Assembly (NCBI GenBank): GCA_943787985.1
Contig: CALSOO010000006.1
Span: 124,001-188,000, forward strand
DNA: 64,000 bases
Source of the DNA: an uncultured Paracoccaceae bacterium
Lineage (GTDB): Bacteria; Pseudomonadota; Alphaproteobacteria; Rhodobacterales; Rhodobacteraceae
Direction: 5' to 3'
Below, in pieces: positions 27,856-36,226 of this stretch. Positions within the stretch are counted from its first letter, which is position 1, and every line of letters starts with the position of its first letter. The position numbers were made by a program, and so were the translations under genes. Under the pieces are notes generated by a model. That model saw only the letters and a program-made list of their open reading frames with translations. It was not told where the DNA came from and ran no database searches.

Positions 27856-28245
27856 TCAGGAGTCCTGTGGCAGGTTCAATGGGGGGATTCGGGCAACGCA
27901 GTTCTTGCGGAAATGTTCGGGGCGTTCGCGCCATGGCACAAACCCGTCAGCGGCATTGTAGTAGCGGGTCACGCCATCCGTGACGGTTTCGACCTGTGTT
28001 TCGGGGTCAAGGTTGCCGTAGACATAGGCGTAGCGGTTGCCCCCGCGCATCATGATGTTGCACCCGCCTTGGCAGTTGGTGAAACATTCGACCGCGCGCA
28101 CGGTGATGTGCGCTGGCAGGTCTTCTTTAAGCATCGCAAGGTACAGCAGATTGCCCGGGCGCAGCGCGTCGTCTTCGATCGCTTGCCCCATTTTACACGT
28201 TGTACACACCAGCAGTTCCACTGGGTCTAGAGTAGCTTCAGTCAT
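27856..28245 (-). CDS. DUF1636 cobalamin-cluster protein, copy 2
   Basis: A 129-residue paralogue of the protein at 12222-12587. It has CTTC about residue 14 and CFTNCQGGC about residue 54, cysteine patterns consistent with a thioredoxin-like [2Fe-2S] ferredoxin, and the conserved YAYVYGNLDPET segment. It is the first gene of the main cob operon behind the riboswitch at 28345-28550 and ends two bases before cobW. A redox role for a corrin enzyme such as CobG is plausible but unproven. Confidence 0.8.
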   Translation of the reverse strand: MTEATLDPVELLVCTTCKMGQAIEDDALRPGNLLYLAMLKEDLPAHITVRAVECFTNCQGGCNIMMRGGNRYAYVYGNLDPETQVETVTDGVTRYYNAADGFVPWRERPEHFRKNCVARIPPLNLPQDS

Positions 28246-28344
28246 TTCACAGCCCTTGTTTGGCAGGAAAGAGCAGGGTCATCCGAAACCCCGTGCGGGG
28301 GATCGCATGCCCGGAACACCCCGTCCGGTTCACATCACGTCGTT

Positions 28345-28550
28345 GTTGGCAGGTCTCCCGGCTTGCGGATGTGAGTCCCGTTTTGATGCGGGGTCTCGTG
28401 GCGCGCCCGACCTTCCCAGCCGATTTGGCCAGTGGTGTGGGGCGACCTCTCCGGTCACGGTCGCGGGGGCGGCTGCGCTTGAGCGATTATTCGTACGAAT
28501 AATCGTGTGTCGCATTCCCTTTTCACCTGATTTAACACAGGCACCAACGG
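28345..28550 (-). ncRNA. Cobalamin riboswitch upstream of the main cob operon
   Basis: On the minus strand: GGTGCC near 28546, GGTGAAAAGGGAATGCG, then a 22-bp perfect palindrome (28484-28505), then CGCAGCCGCCCCCGCGACC, GGGAAGGTCGGGC, and the B12 box GCCGGGAGACCTGCCAAC near 28346-28363. These are the conserved cobalamin-riboswitch elements in order. The long palindrome forms a variable-stem hairpin between the 5' core and the GCCGCCCCCGC element. Downstream gene is the DUF1636 copy at 28245. Confidence 0.9.
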
Positions 28551-28605
28551 TGTTAGCCTTTGAGCGCGCGCCTGCCCATTGTCAAGCGATTCACAGGAGT
28601 CTTTC

Positions 28606-29214
28606 ATGACCGACGAAAACACCCGCCACACCGAAAAGATGAAAAAGATCAAAGCCGCCCGTGACCGTATGATGGAGACCAAGACCGAAGAAAAAGGTCT
28701 GATTGTTGTTCATACGGGCCCCGGCAAGGGCAAGTCGTCCAGCGGATTTGGCATGATCATGCGCTGTATTGCCCATGAGATGCCCTGCGCTGTGGTGCAG
28801 TTTATCAAAGGCAATTGGGCCACGGGGGAGCGCACGTTTTTGACCGAACGCTTTGCTGAAGAGTGCAAGTTTATCGTTTCTGGTGAGGGCTTTACCTGGG
28901 AGACCCAAGACCGTGAGCGCGATATTGCCGCCGCCCGTGCAGGGTGGGAGCAGGCCAAAGAGGTGATTTTGGATCCCAAGATCCAGTTTGTTTTGCTCGA
29001 CGAGATCAACATCGCCTTGCGCAATGACTATTTGGACATCGACGAGGTCGTGGCGTTCTTGCAGGAGCAAAAGCCCTTCATGACCCATGTTGTTCTGACG
29101 GGCCGCAACGCCAAGGAAGAGCTGATCGAGGCCGCGGATATGGTCACCGAGATGGGCAACGTAAAACATCCGTTCCGTGACGGGATCAAGGCGCAGAAGG
29201 GTGTGGAGTTTTAA
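28606..29214 (+). CDS. cobO: Cob(I)yrinic acid a,c-diamide adenosyltransferase
   Basis: A 202-residue CobA/CobO-type ATP:corrinoid adenosyltransferase that attaches the 5'-deoxyadenosyl group to reduced cobyrinate diamide. It has the P-loop variant [36 protein letters not shown] and [11 protein letters not shown]. The ATG at 28606 follows CAGGAG; an upstream TTG in frame at 28579 is rejected. It diverges from the riboswitch-led operon, so its promoter overlaps the DNA encoding the riboswitch. Confidence 0.95.
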   Translation: MTDENTRHTEKMKKIKAARDRMMETKTEEKGLIVVHTGPGKGKSSSGFGMIMRCIAHEMPCAVVQFIKGNWATGERTFLTERFAEECKFIVSGEGFTWETQDRERDIAAARAGWEQAKEVILDPKIQFVLLDEINIALRNDYLDIDEVVAFLQEQKPFMTHVVLTGRNAKEELIEAADMVTEMGNVKHPFRDGIKAQKGVEF

Positions 29215-29258
29215 CGCAAGCGCAAGCCCGTGCGCCTGACATTTGGAAGCGAATTACC

Positions 29259-30707
29259 ATGACCAAAGCCATCATGATCCAAGGCACCGGCTCGAATGTC
29301 GGGAAATCCATGTTGGTGGCAGGCCTGTGCCGTGCGGCCAAGTTGCGCGGTTTGTCTGTCGCCCCCTTCAAGCCTCAGAACATGTCCAACAACGCTGCTG
29401 TGACCGCGGATGGCGGCGAGATTGGCCGCGCGCAGGCGTTGCAGGCTTTGGCATGCGGGGTGGCACCGCACACCGATATGAACCCTGTGTTGTTGAAACC
29501 GGAGTCCGAGGTCGGCTCGCAAGTTATTGTGCAGGGTCAGCGGGTCGCAACCGTAAAGGCGCGGGAATATGCGGCGTTGAAGCCTGAGCTGATGGTGTCT
29601 GTTCTGGACAGTTTCCAGCGGCTGAAGGCGCAGTACGATCTGGTGATTGTCGAGGGTGCGGGCAGCCCTGCGGAGGTCAACCTGCGCAAAGGCGACATCG
29701 CCAACATGGGTTTTGCAGAGGCGGCCGGTGTCCCTGTGATTTTGTGCGGTGATATTGATCGGGGCGGCGTGATGGCTCAGGTTGTTGGCACGCAGGCGGT
29801 GATGTCTGATGCGGATAACGCCCGAGTGGCGGGGTTCATGATCAACAAGTTTCGCGGTGACCCGTCATTGTTTGATGATGGTTATCAGATGATCACCGGA
29901 CACACCGGCTGGCGCGGTTTTGGCGTGTGCCCGTGGTTTGGCGATGCGTGGCGCTTGCCTGCGGAGGATGCTTTGGACATCCGCTCGGGCCCTGCGAATG
30001 GTGGGTTGAAGGTGGTCTGTCTGACCCTGTCGCGCATTGCGAATTTTGATGACATGGACCCGTTGGCGCAAGAGCCGGGGGTGTCTTTGGTGATGCTGAA
30101 GGCGGGTGAGGTGATCCCTGCGGATGCGGATTTGGTGATCGTGCCCGGGTCGAAGTCGACCCGTGGAGATCTGGCGTTTCTGCGTGCGCAGGGCTGGGAT
30201 GTGGACCTGTTGGCCCATCACCGTCGTGGCGGTCGTGTGCTGGGGATTTGTGGCGGCTACCAGATGCTGGGTACGGTGATCAGCGATCCGGACGGGATCG
30301 AAGGCGCCGCCGGTGACAGCGCTGGTTTGGGTCTGTTGGACGTTGTCACGCGGATGATCCCTGACAAGCGGTTGAGTGAAGTGTCTGCGGTGCATGCCGC
30401 CACGGATGTGCCGTTTGAGGGGTATGAGATCCACATCGGGCGCACTGAGGGCCATGATTGTCAGCGTCCTTTTGCTTTTGTTGACGGTGTGCCTGAAGGC
30501 GCCATGTCGGGTGACGGGCGGGTGATGGGCAGCTATTTGCATGGCATGTTTTCGCAAGACCCGTGGCGCGCGGCGTTTCTGGCGACGTTTGGAGTTGCCC
30601 CGTCCGGAGTGGGGTACAGTGTGGGCGTGGAGCGCGCCTTGGATGATCTGGCGGCCCATGTGGAGGTCCATTTGGACGTTGACGCGATCATTGCGGCGGC
30701 CCGGTGA
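29259..30707 (+). CDS. cobQ: Cobyric acid synthase
   Basis: A 482-residue glutamine amidotransferase that amidates carboxylates b, d, e and g of adenosylcobyrinate a,c-diamide. The N-terminal domain has [20 protein letters not shown] and [14 protein letters not shown]; the GATase domain has the Cys nucleophile in [12 protein letters not shown] and the His in GSYLHGMF. It follows cobO by 44 bp on the same strand and is followed by a terminator-like repeat. Confidence 0.96.
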   Translation: MTKAIMIQGTGSNVGKSMLVAGLCRAAKLRGLSVAPFKPQNMSNNAAVTADGGEIGRAQALQALACGVAPHTDMNPVLLKPESEVGSQVIVQGQRVATVKAREYAALKPELMVSVLDSFQRLKAQYDLVIVEGAGSPAEVNLRKGDIANMGFAEAAGVPVILCGDIDRGGVMAQVVGTQAVMSDADNARVAGFMINKFRGDPSLFDDGYQMITGHTGWRGFGVCPWFGDAWRLPAEDALDIRSGPANGGLKVVCLTLSRIANFDDMDPLAQEPGVSLVMLKAGEVIPADADLVIVPGSKSTRGDLAFLRAQGWDVDLLAHHRRGGRVLGICGGYQMLGTVISDPDGIEGAAGDSAGLGLLDVVTRMIPDKRLSEVSAVHAATDVPFEGYEIHIGRTEGHDCQRPFAFVDGVPEGAMSGDGRVMGSYLHGMFSQDPWRAAFLATFGVAPSGVGYSVGVERALDDLAAHVEVHLDVDAIIAAAR

Positions 30708-30999
30708 CGTGTCGTTTTTGTCGTGTCTGACGTCAGTGCCCCATTTTTGTCGTTGCCCTGCGGTTTGATATTTTCAGGATGGGGGCTCTGCCCCCAAACC
30801 CCCGAGGTTTATTTGGCGAGATGAAGCTGAAGCCCACCCAAATGGTTCGGGTGTGTGTCTTTATTTGACAGCGGCAAGACGGGAGTGAGATGCGTGCTGG
30901 TGTGTTGTGCTTTGTGGCCGTGCGTTGTGCATGATCCGGGGGTGCCCTTGTCAGCTTGGACCCAGCGTGCAAGTTTGCCCCGAACCAAGGGGGTGTTTC
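30708..30999. other. Gene-less interval after cobQ
   Basis: About 290 bases hold the terminator-like repeat at 30781-30825 and no supportable gene. Small frames on either strand here lack ribosome sites and recognisable products. The promoter of the rhodanese gene probably lies in the right half, but I see no convincing -35/-10 pair. Confidence 0.5.
30781..30825. repeat. Terminator-like repeat element, copy B
   Basis: A GC hairpin GGGGGC/GCCCCC (30781-30795) followed by the 27-bp unit CCCCCGAGGTTTATTTGGCG to GATGAA (30799-30825). It is the same arrangement as copies at 1435-1490 and 54348-54403. It lies just after cobQ, consistent with transcription termination. Confidence 0.7.
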
Positions 31000-31398
31000 A
31001 TGACCAAGCTCAAAGTATCATCCGCGCAGATGGTGGCGCGTGCCCGCGCCCGCATCGAGGAAATCGAGACAGCTGATTTGATCGCGATGGTGGATGATCC
31101 TGATGTTGTGATCGTGGATATCCGTGACATTCGCGAGCGCCAGCGCGGCCATATTCCGGGTAGTTTTCATTTGCCGCGTGGCATGTTGGAGTTTTGGGTC
31201 GATCCCGACAGCCCATATTTCAAACCCGTCTTTGGAGAAGACAAAAAGTTTGTCTTTCACTGCGCGTCCGGTTGGCGGTCGGCCATTTCGGTGGCCACGT
31301 TGCAGGACATGGGGTTTGAGGCCGCGCATTTGAAAGAGGGTTTCACAACATGGGAAGCCCAAGGGGGCCCTGTCGAGGTCCCTGCACCCAAATCCTGA
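31000..31398 (+). CDS. Rhodanese-like sulfurtransferase domain protein
   Basis: A 132-residue single-domain rhodanese. VDDPDVVIVDIRDIRERQRGHIPGS is the family N-terminal half, and FHCASGWRS carries the catalytic Cys with an active-site loop of the single-domain type; GFTTWEAQGGPVE closes the fold. No signal peptide, so cytoplasmic. ATG 31000 follows an AAGGGGG ribosome site and gives the expected length; the longer frame to 30907 is rejected. It is 69 bp upstream of a TAXI-TRAP receptor and may share its promoter, hinting at a link to sulfur metabolism, not shown. Confidence 0.87.
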   Translation: MTKLKVSSAQMVARARARIEEIETADLIAMVDDPDVVIVDIRDIRERQRGHIPGSFHLPRGMLEFWVDPDSPYFKPVFGEDKKFVFHCASGWRSAISVATLQDMGFEAAHLKEGFTTWEAQGGPVEVPAPKS

Positions 31399-31467
31399 GC
31401 GATGGTTTGACAATCTTTGTACGCGTGTCATGGTGCCCTCAATAAAAACCCAACGGGAGACGACGAC

Positions 31468-32472
31468 ATGTTGAACACATTGAAAAAAGCGACGCTTGGG
31501 GCGTTGCTGGTAGTGGGAATGGGCACCGCGTCCTTTGCGCAAGATATCAAGTTCTTTACCATCGGCACGGGCGGCACGGCCTTTACCTATTATCCAGTGG
31601 GCGGCGTTATTGCGAACGCGATTTCCAAGCCTCCGGGGTCGCGCGAGTGCGGTCAGGGCGGATCTTGTGGTGTGGACGGTTTGATCGCCTCTGCTGTGTC
31701 TTCCCGTGGCTCTGTAGACAACGTCAACGCTATCATTTCCGGCCTGCGCAACTCCGGTTTTGCCCAGTCTGACGTGGCCTATTGGGCCTACACCGGCACT
31801 GGCACAATGGAAGGCAAAGAGCCTGCCACAGACCTGCGCACAATCGCGGCCTTGTTTGAAGAGCACATCCACTTGGTGGCTTTGAAAGACAGCGGCATCA
31901 ATTCTGTGGCTGACCTCAAAGGCAAGCGCGTGTCCCTGGACGAGCCGGGTTCCGGCACGTTTGTCGACGCCAACCTGATCATGGATGCCAACGGTCTGGG
32001 CGTGGATGACATCACCGCCGAAGCCCTCAAAGGCAACGCTGCTGCCGAAGCCCTGCGCAACGGCAAGATCGACGCGTTCTTTGTGGTTGCGGGTTATCCC
32101 ACAGGCGCATTGGTCGAACTGGCGGCTGCGGCTGACATCAAACTGGTGCCGATTGACGGCGCGGGCGCGGATGCTTTGACCGAGAAGTACGGTTTCTTTG
32201 CCTCGTCCGACATTCCGGCCAACACCTATGAAGGTGTCGACGCGGTGACGACTGTTGCGGTTGGTGCGCAGTGGTTCACATCGGCCAAAGAAGACGAAGA
32301 GCTGGTGTACAACATCACCAAGGCTTTGTGGAACGACGAATCCCGCAAGCTGTTGGATGTGGGCCACGCCAAAGGCAAAACCATCACGCCGGAAACTGCA
32401 CTGAACGGCATCGGTGTGCCGCTTCACGCGGGTGCCGAGCGTTTCTACAAAGAAGCTGGTTTGCTCAAGTAA
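31468..32472 (+). CDS. TAXI-family TRAP transporter solute receptor
   Basis: A 334-residue periplasmic receptor with signal peptide (TLGALLVVGMGTASFAQ). After cleavage it reads IKFFTIGTGGTAFTYYPVGG, the TAXI N-terminus, then SVDNVNAIISGLRNSGFAQSD and GKRVSLDEPGSGT. TAXI receptors hand substrates such as glutamate or other carboxylates to a fused TRAP permease, which follows here. The substrate cannot be told. ATG 31468 has a GGGAGA ribosome site; the in-frame start at 31417 lies upstream of it. A hairpin plus T-run follows the gene. Confidence 0.92.
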   Translation: MLNTLKKATLGALLVVGMGTASFAQDIKFFTIGTGGTAFTYYPVGGVIANAISKPPGSRECGQGGSCGVDGLIASAVSSRGSVDNVNAIISGLRNSGFAQSDVAYWAYTGTGTMEGKEPATDLRTIAALFEEHIHLVALKDSGINSVADLKGKRVSLDEPGSGTFVDANLIMDANGLGVDDITAEALKGNAAAEALRNGKIDAFFVVAGYPTGALVELAAAADIKLVPIDGAGADALTEKYGFFASSDIPANTYEGVDAVTTVAVGAQWFTSAKEDEELVYNITKALWNDESRKLLDVGHAKGKTITPETALNGIGVPLHAGAERFYKEAGLLK

Positions 32473-32492
32473 GCGTATGAATTTATGGAAAG

Positions 32493-32523
32493 GCCCGGGC
32501 GCGTGTTGCGTTCGGGCTTTTTT
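32493..32523 (+). terminator. Rho-independent terminator/attenuator after the TAXI receptor
   Basis: GCCCG (32493-32497) pairs with CGGGC (32513-32517), with internal GCGC/GCGT pairing possible, followed by TTTTTT (32518-32523). It sits between the receptor and permease genes. Partial termination here would give more receptor than permease, a common pattern for binding-protein transporters. Confidence 0.65.
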
Positions 32524-32555
32524 GTTAAGCGCATACCGCGACATCGGGGAAAATC

Positions 32556-34595
32556 ATGGTCACGAACACGCAGGCTGAACTGTCCGCCGAAGAGCTGGCG
32601 CAGATCGAGCGCAAATACGACACAGAGTCGGCCTTTCGCCCGATGGGTCCGCGCATGGGGATGCTCATTTCGATCATTCTGGCCGCCATGTCGGTCTATC
32701 ACTTTTACGCCTCGGGCTTTGCCCTGATCCGCGAGTTGCTGCACTACGGCATCCACTTGTCCTTTGTTCTGGGGTTGACGTTTTTGCTGTTTTCGTGGCG
32801 CCGCGACATCACCGCCAATGGCCCGCCAAAGGGGTGGTACTATATCGACGGCATCAACATTCTGGACATAGGGCTGGCCATTCTAGCGGTTTGTGCGGCG
32901 CTGTATTTGCCACTTTTGCCCCCATCAGAGGCGGCCGCCCGTGCGGGCAATCCCAATGCGATGGACACTTTTATGGGGTCGGTCGTGCTGTTGTTCACCC
33001 TTGAGGCCGCGCGCCGTTCAATTGGCAATACGCTGCCTTTGATCGCGGGGTTTTTCATCCTTTACGCCATTTTCGGGCAGTCCGCGCCCGGCATTTTGAA
33101 ACATGGGGGCGTGCATTGGCAGGGCTTTGTGGATGGCATCTATGGCACGCAGGGTCTGTACGGGATCGCCATTGGCGCGATGGCGAAATACGTGTTTTTG
33201 TTCATCCTTTTCGGGGTGTTGGCCGCACGTATCGGCCTTGGGCAGTTGTTCATTGACCTCGCTACGGTCGCGGCGGGCCGCTATTCCGGTGGCCCTGCGA
33301 AGGTCGCGATTTGCTCCTCGGCGTTCATGGGTTCCATTTCCGGCTCTTCGATTGCGAACACGGTCACGACAGGTGCTTTGACCATTCCGGCGATGAAAAA
33401 GGTGGGCTATCCGCCACATTTTGCAGGCGCTGTCGAGGCCACGGCCTCGACCGGTGGGCAGATCACCCCTCCTGTGATGGGGGCGGCGGCCTTCATCATG
33501 GTCGACTTTTTGAACATCCCGTTGCGCGATGTTCTGGCGGCGGCGTTGTTCCCGGCCTTGCTGCACTATTTTGGCATCTTCGTCATGGTGCATTTGGAGG
33601 CGAAAAAGCTGGGCTTGCGCGGCTTGCGCCCTGACGAAATGCCTGTGTTCCTGAAGGTTCTCAAAGCCAACTGGCTGTCTGCGGCCCCTTTGATCGTGCT
33701 GGTCTATATGATCCTGACGGGGTGGACGCCGGATTACGCGGCGGTTTACGCGATCATCGCTTGCGTGGTGGTCGGCTTTATCAAACCCAATGACCGCATG
33801 ACCCTTCCGGGGTTGTTCGACGCGTTGGCGTCCGGTGCGCGCGGCACCATTGCCATTGGCGCGGCGGCGGCCTGTGTGGGCATCATTGTGGGGGTGATCA
33901 CGCTGACCGGTACGGGCTTTAGAGTGGGTCACATCGTCATCACAACGGCCAATGACATGGCGGGTTTCTTCTCGGCTTTGCCGTTGTTCAACTGCTTTGA
34001 TTTGCAGCAATGGGCGCTGTTCTTTTCGCTGCTTTTGGTGGCGATTGCGTGCATCGTGATGGGGGCGGGGGTGCCGACGACGGCGACCTACATCATCCTT
34101 GTGTCGGTCACGGGCGGTGCCTTTGCGGCCTTGGGTGTGGAGCCGTTGGTGGCGCACTTCTTTGTGTTTTATTACGGGGTGCTCGCGGACATCACGCCGC
34201 CTGTTGCGTTGGCGGCTTATGCGGCGGCGGGGATCGCGGGGTCCAATCCGTTCAAGACAGGCAACACGGCGTTCCGGTTGGGCATCGCCAAGGCGCTTGT
34301 GCCGTTTGTCTTCGTCTATTCCCCGGCCTTGTTGCTGGTTGCGGACGGGTTCACGTGGGGCGCGTTCACCGTCACGCTGTTCGGGGCGATGATGGGGATT
34401 GGCGGCCTTGGGATCGCTTTCTCGGGGTACTTGCTGACGCATCTCAAAACATGGGAGCGGTGGTACGTCGCCATCGCGTCCTTCCTGTTCATCGCACCGG
34501 GTTTGCTGACAATGGGGCTGGGTTTGGCGTTGTTGTCACCGATCCTGTTGATCCAGATTTTGCGCCGTCGGGCAGAGGCGGCATCGTGGGCTTGA
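32556..34595 (+). CDS. TRAP transporter permease, fused small and large subunits (4TM/12TM)
   Basis: A 679-residue integral membrane protein. The N-terminal part has the four-helix DctQ-like segment; from about residue 180 the DctM-like large subunit begins (LFGVLAARIGLGQLFIDLA). Characteristic TAXI-permease motifs are SGSSIANTVTTGALTIPAMKKVGY, EATASTGGQITPPVMGAAAFIM and GAGVPTTATYIILV. It imports its substrate with Na+ or H+ symport, fed by the receptor upstream. The end is three bases from the convergent DUF4387 gene. Confidence 0.93.
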   Translation: MVTNTQAELSAEELAQIERKYDTESAFRPMGPRMGMLISIILAAMSVYHFYASGFALIRELLHYGIHLSFVLGLTFLLFSWRRDITANGPPKGWYYIDGINILDIGLAILAVCAALYLPLLPPSEAAARAGNPNAMDTFMGSVVLLFTLEAARRSIGNTLPLIAGFFILYAIFGQSAPGILKHGGVHWQGFVDGIYGTQGLYGIAIGAMAKYVFLFILFGVLAARIGLGQLFIDLATVAAGRYSGGPAKVAICSSAFMGSISGSSIANTVTTGALTIPAMKKVGYPPHFAGAVEATASTGGQITPPVMGAAAFIMVDFLNIPLRDVLAAALFPALLHYFGIFVMVHLEAKKLGLRGLRPDEMPVFLKVLKANWLSAAPLIVLVYMILTGWTPDYAAVYAIIACVVVGFIKPNDRMTLPGLFDALASGARGTIAIGAAAACVGIIVGVITLTGTGFRVGHIVITTANDMAGFFSALPLFNCFDLQQWALFFSLLLVAIACIVMGAGVPTTATYIILVSVTGGAFAALGVEPLVAHFFVFYYGVLADITPPVALAAYAAAGIAGSNPFKTGNTAFRLGIAKALVPFVFVYSPALLLVADGFTWGAFTVTLFGAMMGIGGLGIAFSGYLLTHLKTWERWYVAIASFLFIAPGLLTMGLGLALLSPILLIQILRRRAEAASWA

Positions 34596-34598
34596 GGC

Positions 34599-34892
34599 CT
34601 AGATTTCAAGCCCGCTGAGCAGATTGGCAAAGGACGCGCCGTGCATATCGCGATCTGCCCGCGTGCCTTGGATGTCAGGGCGGGGCAGGCTGAATTTCAC
34701 CACATGCAGATCAGCAATATCAAAGCGTTTGAGGGCATCCGTCCGCAAACGCGCCGCCACGGTTTCGGTTTTTAACCCGTCGCGCACCCGCGTGAAGGCG
34801 TCGGGCGTGCCACAGAAAATGTCGATGGTCAGCCAGAACGGCCCGGCATTTTTGGAGCGGATTTTCAAAGCAACATCAGCCAGTCGGGTCAT
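34599..34892 (-). CDS. DUF4387 family protein
   Basis: A 97-residue cytoplasmic protein starting MTRLADVALKIRSKNAGPFW, the conserved N-terminus of DUF4387, followed by LTIDIFCGTPDAF and a C-terminal KFSLPRPDIQGT. The family commonly follows, or is fused to, AtuA-like DUF1446 proteins, as here, where it overlaps the upstream gene by four bases. Its function is unknown; an accessory subunit of the DUF1446 protein is the simplest reading. I use ATG 34892 rather than 34901 because of the ATGA overlap. Confidence 0.85.
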   Translation of the reverse strand: MTRLADVALKIRSKNAGPFWLTIDIFCGTPDAFTRVRDGLKTETVAARLRTDALKRFDIADLHVVKFSLPRPDIQGTRADRDMHGASFANLLSGLEI

Positions 34893-36226
34893 GCGGTCCA
34901 TTCCTGCGTGGTGAGGGCAAAGGCCTCCATCGGGTCGTTCAACGTCATCACGTGGTTGAGGCAGAATTCATAGACCGCCCCGCGTGGCATTTCAGGCGGT
35001 GAGAACGGAAAGGCAAAGGTTGGCATTTCCTCATTCTCGCTGAGAGGATGGTGGAGCAAATAGGGGTTGAGCATCTTTGCGACTTCACGCGCGGCGGCGT
35101 CGGTGGGGGCGGTGACGATGCCCATAACGCCGACTTCACTGCCGGTTTGGGGGTCGGGTTCCAACGCGCCAAGGGTGGCGTCCTTGCCGATCACCCGCAT
35201 CTCGATGCTAAAGTCGCCGCCCAAACGCGCGCGCGCTTTGGCACTGCATTTGGCAATGATGTCGTCGCACCATGTTTGCACGTTTTGCACATAACGCGGG
35301 TCACGGATGGTCACCAGACTGACGGTTTGAAACCCGCTCGGGCGTGCGGCTTCCAGTTTGACGGTGTAGCGCTCCGCCGCGACCCAAGTGCTGCCTGTGA
35401 CGCGCACGCGGCGCGCATCCAGCGCAGTATAGACGGCCTGTGTGACGTCCAGATGCCCCCCCGGTTCAGAGAGGATGAAAGGGTCGGCATTTTCATACAG
35501 CATGTGCGCAGACACGGTGTGGGGCGTGGCGCAGGCTGTTGTGCCCAAGGGGGTTATGGTGAATCCTTCGGCGTCAAAATCAATCATGATTGTGCCGGAG
35601 TTGGGGTTCGTTGTGGCCAGCGCCCCGCATTCCCCGATCTTGGCCCCGTGCCATGCGCCCCCTGCGTGGCATCCTTTGGCCAATGGCAGCGCCGCGATTA
35701 TGGCGGTGTCGGTGGTGCGCCCTGCGATGACGATGTCGGCCCCTGTGGCCAGAGCGGCCTGAATTTGTTCGGCCCCCGCAAGGGCGACGATGTTGGTGCA
35801 ACTGTGCAGGGTTTCAGCCGTGAAACGCGGGGCAGGGTCCAGCGGCGTGACTTCGCGGGCCAGCACGTTTTGGGCGGATTGGCCGGACTTGAGGAGGGCA
35901 ATTTTGACCGTCATCCCTTCTTCTTGTGCGATCTCGCGGGTGATGTCCGCCAGCCAGTCCACCGCCGTATCCGCGCCGCAGGTGCCTGCGGTTCCGATCA
36001 CCAGCGGCACCCCCGCTTGCGCCCGTGCCTGCATCAACGCGCGCCACTCCGATTTCGTCGAGGCCCGCGCGTATTTCGAGGTGCCAGTGCCCAGATAGTG
36101 CGGCCCGCTGTCGGTAGACCCACCGTCAATCGCAATGATATCAGGGGCCGCGTCCACCCCGCGCGCCAAGGCGTCCTGATCATAGCCAAGTCCCAAAGCG
36201 CCCGAGGGGATGAGGACCCGCACCAT
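34889..36226 (-). CDS. AtuA-like (DUF1446) protein
   Basis: A 445-residue cytoplasmic protein of the acyclic terpene utilization AtuA family. It begins MVRVLIPSGALGLGYD, with IDGGSTDSGPHYLGTG, VIGTAGTCGADTAVDWL, ADIVIAGRTTDTAII and HAGGAWHGAKIGECGALATT. The biochemical activity of the family is not established. It is coupled by one base to tctA and by four to DUF4387, so the TTT transporter most likely imports the substrate this pair processes, probably a carboxylic acid; that is inference. A longer frame to 36334 runs into tctA and is rejected. Confidence 0.85.
   Translation of the reverse strand: MVRVLIPSGALGLGYDQDALARGVDAAPDIIAIDGGSTDSGPHYLGTGTSKYARASTKSEWRALMQARAQAGVPLVIGTAGTCGADTAVDWLADITREIAQEEGMTVKIALLKSGQSAQNVLAREVTPLDPAPRFTAETLHSCTNIVALAGAEQIQAALATGADIVIAGRTTDTAIIAALPLAKGCHAGGAWHGAKIGECGALATTNPNSGTIMIDFDAEGFTITPLGTTACATPHTVSAHMLYENADPFILSEPGGHLDVTQAVYTALDARRVRVTGSTWVAAERYTVKLEAARPSGFQTVSLVTIRDPRYVQNVQTWCDDIIAKCSAKARARLGGDFSIEMRVIGKDATLGALEPDPQTGSEVGVMGIVTAPTDAAAREVAKMLNPYLLHHPLSENEEMPTFAFPFSPPEMPRGAVYEFCLNHVMTLNDPMEAFALTTQEWTA

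Noticed and set aside
31018..32544. 508-codon open frame on the minus strand
   Set aside because: Antisense to the rhodanese and TAXI receptor genes, both of which have clear family motifs; the antisense product resembles no protein.
33018..34442. 474-codon open frame on the minus strand
   Set aside because: Antisense to the TRAP permease, highly Arg/His-rich, no domain.
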